The position numbers were made by a program, and so were the translations under genes. From Huiozyma naganishii CBS 8797 (lineage: Eukaryota > Ascomycota > Saccharomycetes > Saccharomycetales > Saccharomycetaceae), in contig NC_035931.1 in the NCBI RefSeq assembly GCF_000348985.1, forward strand, positions 1 to 64,000: a DNA stretch of 64,000 nucleotides, given 5' to 3'. Within the stretch, counting starts at the first letter, position 1; each line of letters starts with the position of its first letter. The notes under the pieces were generated by a model. It searched no databases, had not been told where the DNA came from, and saw only the letters and a list, made by a program, of their open reading frames with translations. Below are positions 20,275 to 29,016 of this stretch, piece after piece.

Positions 20275-21027
20275 ATGACCGACAGATACGCATTTTCGCT
20301 GACGACTTTTTCCCCCAGTGGGAAATTAGGTCAGATTGACTACGCTCTAGCGGCCGTGAAGCAAGGTGTCACCTCGCTGGGTATTAAGGCGACGAATGGT
20401 GTTGTCATTGCCACAGAGAAGAAGTCGAGTTCTCCATTGGCCTTGACAGACACGCTGTCGAAAATCGAGCTTATAACCCCAGATATAGGTGCTGTGTACT
20501 CTGGAATGGGTCCTGATTACAGGGTGCTCGTGGATAAGTCGAGGAAAGTAGCGCACACGCATTACAAGCGGATCTACAACGAATATCCGCCCACGAAGCT
20601 TTTGGTGTCTGAGATTGCAGAAGTCATGCAGGAGGCCACCCAATCCGGTGGTGTGCGGCCATTCGGTGTGTCGCTTCTTGTTGCCGGCTATGACGACCAC
20701 AGGGGGTTCAGTCTCTACCAAGTGGACCCATCTGGTTCATACTTCCCCTGGAAGGCCACTGCCATCGGGAAGGGTGCCACTGCTGCAAAGACCTTCTTGG
20801 AGAAAAGATGGAACGACGAGTTAGAACTGGAAGATGCCATTCACATCGCTTTGCTGACGTTGAAAGAATCTGTGGAAGGTGAATTTAACGGCGACACAAT
20901 AGAGATTGGTATTATCGGAGAACCAAATAACGACCAATTGGGGTACACGGGTGTCCCAACAGATGTGGGCCCAAGGTTTAGAAGTCTAACCTCGCAAGAA
21001 ATCAACGATAGACTAGAAGCTCTATGA
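20275..21027 (+). CDS. PRE8: 20S proteasome subunit alpha 2
   Basis: The product has 250 residues, the same length as S. cerevisiae Pre8, and is nearly identical to it in large stretches. The alpha-type N-terminal signature is present ([21 protein letters not shown]), followed by [20 protein letters not shown] and [12 protein letters not shown]. It belongs to the outer alpha ring of the proteasome core, which gates substrate entry, and is non-catalytic. The ATG at 20275 gives MTDRYAFSL, matching the conserved start; a 38-codon upstream extension is unlike any alpha subunit and contains the PACE-like promoter site, so it is rejected. Convergent with UTP14. Confidence 0.97.
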   Translation: MTDRYAFSLTTFSPSGKLGQIDYALAAVKQGVTSLGIKATNGVVIATEKKSSSPLALTDTLSKIELITPDIGAVYSGMGPDYRVLVDKSRKVAHTHYKRIYNEYPPTKLLVSEIAEVMQEATQSGGVRPFGVSLLVAGYDDHRGFSLYQVDPSGSYFPWKATAIGKGATAAKTFLEKRWNDELELEDAIHIALLTLKESVEGEFNGDTIEIGIIGEPNNDQLGYTGVPTDVGPRFRSLTSQEINDRLEAL

Positions 21028-21136
21028 AAAATGTATATATGGTAATCAGTATATCTTTAAAACCGAATAACACAGAAGACAAAATAATGGGGGTGGAAGG
21101 CTTTTGAGTCCCAATGATAAAATACACATGAAGTTA

Positions 21137-23836
21137 CTATTTGAACGGCGCTTTGAGCGGGTCAATGACTTGGCTCGGCTTGGTCAAAATCCTGGGCTTT
21201 ATAAATTCTTGGTGCGACCTGCTAGATGTCCACTCAGGACCCAATGGCATACGCAGCGATCTTTCGTATTGTTCCTTGTTTTCGTATGGGAATGGGACAG
21301 CAGAAGAGTGGTACTTCATGTTCTTCTTGTTCACTTTCTCGTTTAGAATAACATTCTGTAAGTGTTTGTCTTTTCTTTTGTCCTTATTAACTACACCTGC
21401 CACTTTTTTGATAAACTTCCTTTTCTTCTTTTGTGGTTTGGCCCCAGCACCAGCCCAATCCCCCCAGCCAGGCAATGTTACATCTTCCTCCTTGTCATCT
21501 TCGTCCTCAATGACTCTTTTCTTCTCCTCTTCGAATTCGGCAGTAACGTTATCGCCTGCAAACGCTTCGGCAATAACACTCTGCTGTTGAAACATGAATT
21601 GCTTGCTGCCATCGTCTTCTTTATTATTGCCGAACGGATCTTTCAGGTCGAGCGTAGTCGCCCCCGAAGTGTCCAAAAGCAGTTCTTCATCGCGGTTCTT
21701 CTTTCCAGCTTTTCTCTTCCTTTCCTGCTTTTCCATGGCCTTATTTGCCTTGTGCATGCTCTTCGTGTTTTGAGAACTGTCCCTGTCCACAATATTAATC
21801 TTGTCAGTTTTTTTGGTGCTACCAGTGTTCTCAGATTCGTCATCGCTGCTGTTTAGCCAAGGGTTCGAAGATTGTGGTTTAGCTGAAGCTTTCTTTGTGG
21901 ATGCCTCTTCATCTGAAGTATCCTCCACTATGCGCATTTCAATATTGCCGTCTGTCCTATTATTTACCTTCTTGAGACGGTTCACAAGAGTTCCGGATTC
22001 ATCGATGTCTTGCTTTTTACGTGCATCAGAAATCATTTCTTTGACCTCCGCATTACTCTCCACGTTCGCAGGAGTGTATATTCTTCTACCCTTATTCAAC
22101 CTAACGTTTTCAGAAACTGTCTCCTTCGCGTCCTCAAAGAAATCAAGGTCGTCTTCGCCATTATCCATCGCCCTTAGTTTAGCAATTTTTTCCTTGTTCG
22201 CTTCGACTTCCCTAGCTTCAGCGTTTTTCATAAATGCCATATTCATGACACCCGTTTTACCCACATTGGCTTTTTCCTCCACGCCAACATCATCGTCTTC
22301 AGCCTCTATATCGCTAAGTCTAGTATTGCGATCTTCTTCGTCTGAATCTTTATCGAGAACCTTTGCTTTCAAACGTTCCCCCTGTCTCAGCATCTCTTCC
22401 ATTTCTTCCCTCGTCTCGGAATCATTTGTCATACCATGCTTTACCATGTCACGGGCCCATTTGGAATTCGTTTTGTGCTTCAACGTCATCCTCTCTTTTG
22501 CTCTCGCAATATCATGTTCCTCAGTGTCACTTTCATCTGAAACACCTGCCAGCTCTCTGTTTTTCAGCATCTCCTTCTTCTTTATACGGCGGTATGCTTT
22601 CGATTTAATCTTCTTTAATCTTTTCGCTTTCCTTTCTTCGCGGAACATGAGCTCTCTCATTAAACGCATTTCTGCTGTTCTCTTATTCATATCTTCCGCA
22701 GACATTGGTGCTGTTGCAAGTTCTTCAAATGTGGATCCTTTCTGGGGGTCGACTAAGTTACTTTCATCTAGTAATTGGCCAACTTTCTCCTGCAAGTCAG
22801 ATTTCACAGCAGCAGAATCGTTCAAAGTCATAGCAGATGCATGATTGTAATCTACAGATTTATCCTTCCCAAAGTCCAAATGCTCCGCTCTTCTGTTTTG
22901 CTTGACAGTATCGTTCCACCTATTAACTTGATCTTTAGATATTTCGTAAGCGGCCTTACGCTCGTGTCTTGCTTGAATACGTCCAGGTAACGGAATTGCA
23001 GCGGTGCTTGACTTACCTCTGACCAAAGTAGCTTGTGAAACAACCTCTTTGTCGTCTAGTGCGTTCATCATATCTTCAACAGTCAGTTTTTGGGAAGTCT
23101 GTGTGCTGTCTTTAACAACAGATGGAAGGATAAATTCGTTTCCCTCTCCAGCACCATAGTTTTCAAGTCTTTTAGACTGCGTCTTTGAGGACTCTTTCAG
23201 CAATTTTGCATTGATCGTCTTCAGCTCCACATCTTCTTCATTATCAGATAGTTCATCAAATGGATTTTCCTCTTCTGAACTCTCCTCCAGTTCTGATTCA
23301 GATTCAGATTCGGATTCGGATTCGGATGATATACCGCTATCATCATTTTGAAACTTTATTTCATCGTCACCCTCAGACTCAACCGTGTCAATGTTTTCAC
23401 CAGAGTTTTTTGTGTTAGAATCCCAGATTTGAGACAAAGGCATTAGCTCCTCTTCATCAATCGACGTGTAGCCACCTTCATCATCTTCCGACAATGAGTC
23501 TCCTCCAGCTATCCGTTTGTCACGAAGGGTTTGTGATATTTTGGAATCCATGACATCGTACTCGTCATCGGATCCAAGAGCTTCGTCCGAATTTAACTCC
23601 TCATCCTCAAATGATTCCCCAGAAAAATCACTTTCTTCGTCCTCGTTGTTGTCTCTGTCAGCTCTGGCCTTCTTTAGAAGGTTGACTACAGTCCCGTTGC
23701 GTCTGGAGTTATTCGTCCGTTGAGTATCATTATCGGAATAATCCCCACCGGCAAGTTCTTTCTCGGCAATCTCTAAGGCGTTTTGAATCCTCTTCGTGCT
23801 CTTAGATTTAAGCTTCGATTTACTTTTCTTAGCCAT
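21137..23836 (-). CDS. UTP14: U3 snoRNP (small-subunit processome) protein Utp14
   Basis: The 899-residue product is the same length as S. cerevisiae Utp14, a nucleolar component of the SSU processome that activates the helicase Dhr1 for release of U3 snoRNA from pre-40S particles. The first 250 residues hold long acidic Ser/Asp/Glu blocks. The middle is a highly charged helical region rich in Lys/Arg/Glu (KRLKKIKSKAYRRIKKKE). The conserved C-terminus contains LPGWGDWAGAG and KYHSSAVPFPYENKEQYERS. Position beside PRE8 matches YML092C-YML093W. Promoter carries PAC and RRPE motifs, typical of ribosome-biogenesis genes. Confidence 0.95.
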   Translation of the reverse strand: MAKKSKSKLKSKSTKRIQNALEIAEKELAGGDYSDNDTQRTNNSRRNGTVVNLLKKARADRDNNEDEESDFSGESFEDEELNSDEALGSDDEYDVMDSKISQTLRDKRIAGGDSLSEDDEGGYTSIDEEELMPLSQIWDSNTKNSGENIDTVESEGDDEIKFQNDDSGISSESESESESESELEESSEEENPFDELSDNEEDVELKTINAKLLKESSKTQSKRLENYGAGEGNEFILPSVVKDSTQTSQKLTVEDMMNALDDKEVVSQATLVRGKSSTAAIPLPGRIQARHERKAAYEISKDQVNRWNDTVKQNRRAEHLDFGKDKSVDYNHASAMTLNDSAAVKSDLQEKVGQLLDESNLVDPQKGSTFEELATAPMSAEDMNKRTAEMRLMRELMFREERKAKRLKKIKSKAYRRIKKKEMLKNRELAGVSDESDTEEHDIARAKERMTLKHKTNSKWARDMVKHGMTNDSETREEMEEMLRQGERLKAKVLDKDSDEEDRNTRLSDIEAEDDDVGVEEKANVGKTGVMNMAFMKNAEAREVEANKEKIAKLRAMDNGEDDLDFFEDAKETVSENVRLNKGRRIYTPANVESNAEVKEMISDARKKQDIDESGTLVNRLKKVNNRTDGNIEMRIVEDTSDEEASTKKASAKPQSSNPWLNSSDDESENTGSTKKTDKINIVDRDSSQNTKSMHKANKAMEKQERKRKAGKKNRDEELLLDTSGATTLDLKDPFGNNKEDDGSKQFMFQQQSVIAEAFAGDNVTAEFEEEKKRVIEDEDDKEEDVTLPGWGDWAGAGAKPQKKKRKFIKKVAGVVNKDKRKDKHLQNVILNEKVNKKNMKYHSSAVPFPYENKEQYERSLRMPLGPEWTSSRSHQEFIKPRILTKPSQVIDPLKAPFK

Positions 23837-23911
23837 ACTTGTTGTTGGTTTCTTCGTATTAAGAACGTTAACGCTTTACCTTCCCACGGTAATACTTCAA
23901 TTCTTGTCGAT

Positions 23912-23950
23912 GCTCATCGATTTTTTTTTTCAATTATTAAAAAATTTTCA
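23912..23950 (-). promoter_or_regulatory. PAC and RRPE motifs of UTP14 promoter
   Basis: On the minus strand the sequence reads TCGATGAGC (complement of 23912-23920), close to the PAC box GCGATGAG. TGAAAATTTTTT (complement of 23939-23950) matches the rRNA-processing element RRPE. They lie 76-114 bases upstream of the start codon. This pair is bound by Dot6/Tod6 and Stb3 in S. cerevisiae and coordinates ribosome-biogenesis genes. Confidence 0.65.
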
Positions 23951-24043
23951 TAAGATTTTGTAGCCTTCCAGAAAGGGTAATGATTTCCTTTTTGAGAGGA
24001 TTCGTCTGTATATATGGTAAGCATTCCAGCGGTAGTACAGTTG

Positions 24044-25591
24044 TTAAGTGAGACGATCCGTCCCATGTTTGTTCCCGTCTTTAGTCATCTTGGCACTTTT
24101 GCTACCGAACTGGATTGCCCTCTTGGGCTCTTGTGAAATACTCCCTAAACTTAGCTTAGTGGCCGCTAAGTCTCTCAATATTAGCTTGTTAATCTTGTAA
24201 TTAATGGGCAAGTCCTCTGTGGAAAACTTAACGACAGAGGAATCCAAGAACGGATATCGTATCTCCACCCCATTAGATGCAATTACTTTGTCGTCTCTGT
24301 TCAGGTTTCTATCGTGTATGTTGTTAATTTGACGGGTGAGTTCTATTTGCAAGTCCGGGAAGGATTTGTTGGCAAATTTGTGGTAGCCTCCGTACAGTTC
24401 ATCTGCACCCAGCCCACTGAAGAGCACTATCCCCTTCCTTTGGTAAGCAATTTTTCCCTTTGTCGACTTGTCAGTAATTGATCCTTCTCCCTTTGATGCA
24501 AAATAAAACGCAATGGCAATGGAGAGGTCCATCTCCGTTTGTTTTGGGAACATCAAATCTATTACTTTGGGTTTTGCCCTCAGGTACTCCTCATACGGTA
24601 CATCGATTTCAATGAGGCGAATGTCGATGTCAGGGTACAGATGTTGTAGTGTTTTATAACTTTCGATTGCCAGTTTCCTGTCTGGACTATCTGAAGGGAC
24701 CAACCCTGTCCGAGGGTTTTCAAAGCCAACGTTTAGCAGCTCCACTGTTTTTCTGGCTTTACCTGACAGCTGGTTACATATAAGTGCAACTATTACCGAG
24801 CAGTCCAATCCGCCTGAGAACAAGACTGAAATTGGAGAGTTTTCAATGTGGTTTGGATGGATAGAGTTTATCCTTTTCTCTACCGCTAGATTTAATTGGA
24901 AATGTAACTTCTCAATGTGCTCCCCCCTTTCAGTAAAGTTTTCGTCCACAAGTGGAGACACTGTGTAGGGATCAGATATGTGATTGGAATCGTCTAGATG
25001 TTGGTTTTTGGCATCATATATGTATATTATCCCAGCGATGCAGTCCCTAAATTCGATGTCCTCGACTCTACCTGTAACACTGGAAACGTACAGTTGATCT
25101 TTTGAGGTGTTAACGTAGTAACTTAAGCTTCTTTTCCCGATTGCGTCTCTACCAAAATAGTATTTTTGGTCTTCTGTGTCGTATATTGTGTACGCAAACT
25201 CACCATCGAGCCTTGCTATTATATCTGGGATGCTTGCCTCTCCGCGAGCCAGCATATCGGCAATATACTGAGTGTCGTTGAATTCGATCTCATCGTTGTA
25301 CAGTTCACCGTTGAATTGCAAAACGTACCTGCCGTCCACAACCAAACTCTGTTTGGTGAACGGTTGCCGCAGGCTTAACACGGAGGAAAACCACGCGGTG
25401 CTGTACTCAGCGGAGCCTCTCCACGACGCAAAATTGGGACCTCTAGCGGCAATACAGGGCAGAGTGCTGGCAATCCAGCGGGCCTGCGCATCTAAACCAC
25501 CCGGGATCTCAATTGGCTGCGCCTCTGCAAACTCAACGTGCTCGTCGTTGAATTGACGACCGGGATCTCTGCAGAGCAAGATTCCACACAT
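24044..25591 (-). CDS. Asparagine-synthetase-domain protein (YML096W / ASNSD1 type)
   Basis: A 515-residue protein with the class II glutamine amidotransferase fold at the N-terminus: MCGILLCRD places the nucleophilic Cys at position 2, and FNGELYND and GRDAIGKRSLSYY follow. The C-terminal half is the asparagine-synthase ATP-pyrophosphatase domain with the P-loop LFSGGLDCSV and LFSGLGADELYGGYHKF. S. cerevisiae YML096W has 525 residues and the same layout; its biochemical function is not established, and asparagine synthesis itself is done by ASN1/ASN2. The start is fixed by the need for Cys2. It is divergent from ARG81; between UTP14 and ARG81, S. cerevisiae also has GIM5, RAD10, VPS9 and TAF13, all missing here. 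Confidence 0.9.
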   Translation of the reverse strand: MCGILLCRDPGRQFNDEHVEFAEAQPIEIPGGLDAQARWIASTLPCIAARGPNFASWRGSAEYSTAWFSSVLSLRQPFTKQSLVVDGRYVLQFNGELYNDEIEFNDTQYIADMLARGEASIPDIIARLDGEFAYTIYDTEDQKYYFGRDAIGKRSLSYYVNTSKDQLYVSSVTGRVEDIEFRDCIAGIIYIYDAKNQHLDDSNHISDPYTVSPLVDENFTERGEHIEKLHFQLNLAVEKRINSIHPNHIENSPISVLFSGGLDCSVIVALICNQLSGKARKTVELLNVGFENPRTGLVPSDSPDRKLAIESYKTLQHLYPDIDIRLIEIDVPYEEYLRAKPKVIDLMFPKQTEMDLSIAIAFYFASKGEGSITDKSTKGKIAYQRKGIVLFSGLGADELYGGYHKFANKSFPDLQIELTRQINNIHDRNLNRDDKVIASNGVEIRYPFLDSSVVKFSTEDLPINYKINKLILRDLAATKLSLGSISQEPKRAIQFGSKSAKMTKDGNKHGTDRLT

Positions 25592-26131
25592 CGCCTACCG
25601 CACACCCTAGCAATTGTTGAGCAACCCAGCAACATACCACCTATAAACTTCCAAGCGCAATCTCATCTCATCGCAAGAAGTTCCACCTTGGGCCATCGAG
25701 GACCGCCGAGTCTTACCCGCCCGCTCGCTTGGTGCTCCCGTTAAAGATCTCGAACAGCCCACCGTGCAGCACTCTCTTGTTCAGCAAAGGGCCGCTGCGG
25801 CTCTCTTACAGTTGCCGTTAACGGTGATCTCGCGAGTCCACGTAATCCGACGCTGGGCAGGCAATTCCGCGAGAACAAAGAATTTTCCGGGTTTTTCCGG
25901 CTCGCCTCGACGTTCTCGCTGTTTCGAGGCGAGCCGGAAAAACTGCGCACATTTCAAACAGAGGTGGAAACCTGGGGTTTTGGGCAGAGGTTAAAATTTT
26001 CCACTAAGGTTAAGAGCTAGCGAAGCACAGGTTCAGGGCCAAGTGGAGCGGTTGAAATTAAGCGGATTGGGTAACTAGCTTGCCCGAAAAATTGTTGGGA
26101 TAGGGTCAGCTTTGGAGATTGGTGATTGGAG
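25592..26131. other. Divergent promoter YML096W-type gene / ARG81
   Basis: No gene seen. GC-rich for an intergenic region and dominated by a perfect 20-bp inverted repeat (25891-25943). TTTTCCGG appears twice in tandem at 25883 and 25893. Confidence 0.5.
25891..25943. repeat. Perfect 20-bp inverted repeat, 13-base loop
   Basis: The arm GTTTTTCCGGCTCGCCTCGA at 25891-25910 is exactly complementary to 25924-25943, separated by 13 bases. It could form a hairpin or cruciform, or be a paired binding site containing CCGGAAAAA. It lies between the two start codons, about 190 bases before the ARG81 ATG. Confidence 0.9.
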
Positions 26132-28717
26132 ATGACGAGCAAGCAGCGGAGGCCCAGGGTTAAGGCTAGGCCGAGACGGGCGAAGACTTTCACCGGGTGC
26201 TGGACTTGCCGGTCGAGGAAAGTGAAGTGCGACCTGCGGCGGCCCGGGTGTCTCCGGTGCGAGAAGTCGAGCTTGGAGTGTGGTGGGTACGATATCAAGC
26301 TGCGGTGGTCCGAGCTTGTGCGGTTTGACTCGTACGGTGTTCAGATGGCACCCGCAGCAAACGAATTGAGCAGTTTGAAAAGCCAGAACGAGCCGCTCTT
26401 CCAGCGACGGAACATCGATTTTGTCAAGTACGACGAGGAGTACGTGTACCACGAGGATATGGACGACGAACTGTCAGCTTTGCATTGCCCTCCTCCGGAA
26501 AAAATTGCCGATAACAAGACTTGGATCATAAAGAAGTTTGGTGTGTTTCGAGGCAGGGAACCTGAAGATAAACAGAACCCTCCACGGAAAAGAAGACGGA
26601 AAACTGCACCTGCAAAGAATACCAGTGCCAAAAATTCCGTGTCCAATACACCGTTGCAATCAGTAACTCCAATACCGCCGCCTCTTGCACCCCCGCTAGA
26701 ACAGACACAACAGGAGACACTGTCGCCGCAACAGCAACTCGTGGACGACGCTTCGTCGAGCCAAAAAGGCGCTAACAGCATCCCGGGATACAATTTTATA
26801 TCAAGCGAGTTGAGGGAGGATTTCTTACTGTCTGCGTTTGCATTCCAAGGTGCACCCATCGACAATCTACAGATCGATGAGCTAAACTCGACTATAAATC
26901 AAGCCAATGCGGGGAACTCGCCTGAACTTTCGTCCCAAACACTGGAGTCTACTGGGGAGCAGGCAATTAACCACTTGATAAGATCGTTGTTTCACCACAC
27001 GGGGGAGGTAGGGCCAGCTGCTTCGTCCACTGAACCAGCAGATATCAGTTCAGTACACGTCCCGATAATACGACACATCTCATCGCGTGACACGGACAGC
27101 TACCTGCCCCTGGGTAACAGCATCACCATTAATTCACCAACACTTGACTCTCATATGCCCAGAACTGCGATGGAAATTCTACCCTCTCAAATATCTGACA
27201 AGTCGTTGCTCGAAAAATTCAAAAGTGTTGACGAAAGGTTTGTGATACCAACCACAGGATTGTTTGTTCATGGTATTGCTAGGTTTCTGTTGAGTTACTA
27301 TTACAACACTGTTGCAGACTTGATGACAGTTGTCCCCATAAAGAAAAATCCATGGAAGACTCTGTATTTCCCCCGGGCGTTAAGCGCCCTGGGTGATCTG
27401 GCTGGGTTGGGTGACACTTCTAACTCACGCAACTCATTACTTAACGCGTTGCTGGCGGTGTCGTGTTTTAACCTACAAAGTAAATTCGAAAAGAACTCCA
27501 AAGAACAGAAGTACTTTTTGAACCTGGGGATCGAATTCCGATCACAAGCATCAAGCTTTCTTAGGTTATGTTTGAAGAACTCAGTCGACGAGGAAAGGTA
27601 TAAAGATGTTTTGACTGCAATTTTATCAATGAACTCGATCGATGTTGTTTGGGGGACAATGACGGACTGCCAGGATCACCTGACAGTATGCGAAGACTTT
27701 ATAGAGAAACGCATGAAAAATAGGCCGCATTTGTCCGAAAAGGCAAGGACACTGCATCGCATATTCTCGTTCCTAAAATTAATCCAGGATAGCACTGCAT
27801 TAGACAAAGTTAGAAAAAAGGAAATTGTTTTCTTGGAGGGAGCATTCAGCACTCCAGGAGAGTCTGGTACAGCAAGTGTATCATCAAATCCACCCTCAAC
27901 CCTTGATAGGTCCAGTGAGGACGGGCTGTTTAGAGAGTCTGTTAATCAAAGGGATGGGAAAATACAAATAAAATTTGTGAAGGAAGCGGAAACGCCGTCA
28001 TTGGCATCAGCTGCATCCATATCTCCACCAATGTTTCCCAACATCGCATCTGAGAGCTACTATGTTAAAAATGACGAAAAGTTGAGAGCTGCAGATACAA
28101 TCGGTACAGATGCTATTTATGGGTTACCGTACTCTTTGATTTTATTATTTTCGGACTGTGTTCTTATCGCTAGGCATAACGAGTATTATAACATGAAGTA
28201 TGTCTCCGTCCCTAGAGAATTCACCAACTTGTCGCTGAAGTTTGAGAAACGATTAATGAAGTGGAAACCAGAGTGGAGTTTTTTCCAAGACAAAGATAAT
28301 CTGGTTTTTATCAGTGATAAGATTGAAGCAATATACCATCACACCATGAGTTTTTATTTCGGTTTGATCATCTATTACTTTACAATGGTGAGAAGTCTGA
28401 ATAATGCATTTTTGCAAACGTACGTTGTAAAAGTACTTCGACATTTGCAGAAACTAAGCACATTGATTAAAGAAAAAAAGGTCCAACTTGTCCCTTTAAT
28501 TTGGCAAGGATTCATTGCCGGTTGTTCCTGCACAGATGTATCGATGCAGGCTGAATTTAGAATATGGGCGGCGTCTTTGGCCGAAAGCGGCATGGGGTCC
28601 TATTGGGGAGCAAGACAAATTATGTACGAGGTTTGGAGACGCCGTGCAAATGAAGATCCTGGGGATAATTGGTACTCTGTTTACAAGGATTGGGAGATGA
28701 ATTTAATGTTATCTTAG
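26132..28717 (+). CDS. ARG81: Zn(II)2Cys6 transcription factor of arginine metabolism
   Basis: The 861-residue product (S. cerevisiae Arg81: 880) is the arginine sensor of the ArgR-Mcm1 complex, which represses arginine biosynthetic genes and activates catabolic ones. A binuclear zinc cluster lies at residues about 23-52: CWTCRSRKVKCDLRRPGC, then CEKSSLEC. A basic N-terminus precedes it. The middle is low complexity (proline/glutamine rich at about 155-200), and the C-terminal 450 residues form the fungal-specific regulatory region. The frame is open slightly further 5' from a TTG; the first ATG is at 26132. Identity rests on the zinc cluster with YDIKLRWSELVRFDSYG after it and on the YML099C position. 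Confidence 0.88.
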   Translation: MTSKQRRPRVKARPRRAKTFTGCWTCRSRKVKCDLRRPGCLRCEKSSLECGGYDIKLRWSELVRFDSYGVQMAPAANELSSLKSQNEPLFQRRNIDFVKYDEEYVYHEDMDDELSALHCPPPEKIADNKTWIIKKFGVFRGREPEDKQNPPRKRRRKTAPAKNTSAKNSVSNTPLQSVTPIPPPLAPPLEQTQQETLSPQQQLVDDASSSQKGANSIPGYNFISSELREDFLLSAFAFQGAPIDNLQIDELNSTINQANAGNSPELSSQTLESTGEQAINHLIRSLFHHTGEVGPAASSTEPADISSVHVPIIRHISSRDTDSYLPLGNSITINSPTLDSHMPRTAMEILPSQISDKSLLEKFKSVDERFVIPTTGLFVHGIARFLLSYYYNTVADLMTVVPIKKNPWKTLYFPRALSALGDLAGLGDTSNSRNSLLNALLAVSCFNLQSKFEKNSKEQKYFLNLGIEFRSQASSFLRLCLKNSVDEERYKDVLTAILSMNSIDVVWGTMTDCQDHLTVCEDFIEKRMKNRPHLSEKARTLHRIFSFLKLIQDSTALDKVRKKEIVFLEGAFSTPGESGTASVSSNPPSTLDRSSEDGLFRESVNQRDGKIQIKFVKEAETPSLASAASISPPMFPNIASESYYVKNDEKLRAADTIGTDAIYGLPYSLILLFSDCVLIARHNEYYNMKYVSVPREFTNLSLKFEKRLMKWKPEWSFFQDKDNLVFISDKIEAIYHHTMSFYFGLIIYYFTMVRSLNNAFLQTYVVKVLRHLQKLSTLIKEKKVQLVPLIWQGFIAGCSCTDVSMQAEFRIWAASLAESGMGSYWGARQIMYEVWRRRANEDPGDNWYSVYKDWEMNLMLS

Positions 28718-29016
28718 TCGTAAATAAGTAGATGACGTTAGAGACTTTGAAAAACTGTAAAATTAATGTTTTTTAACTTTGTAAAGGTATAAAAGATAAA
28801 AGATAAAGATATGGTCAGCTTCAAAATCTATAAAAAGAAGAACCATCATTAAATATACACTTATGTAAATGAAAGTGATAACTTTAACTCAACGGATATT
28901 GTAATATAGCTTTATTATCCGCACCAGAATTCTCTTATACCACCTTCCATTTTAGTATTGGTATTTTTTTGTATAATCTCAGATTCTTAAGAAAATTTTC
29001 TCGATGACGTACTGAA
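28718..29016. other. ARG81-RIT1 intergenic region, synteny breakpoint
   Basis: AT-rich, 299 bases, with A-rich direct repeats of AAAAGATA near 28789-28808. In S. cerevisiae ARG81 is followed by TSL1, while RIT1 lies on the other arm of chromosome XIII, so a rearrangement junction lies in or near here. No mobile-element remnant is visible. Confidence 0.6.

Noticed and set aside
21801..22844. Long (347-codon) open frame opposite UTP14
   Set aside because: It is the complement of Utp14's acidic Ser/Glu/Lys codons, giving a Ser/Phe/Leu-rich chance frame. The minus-strand Utp14 is clearly the gene.
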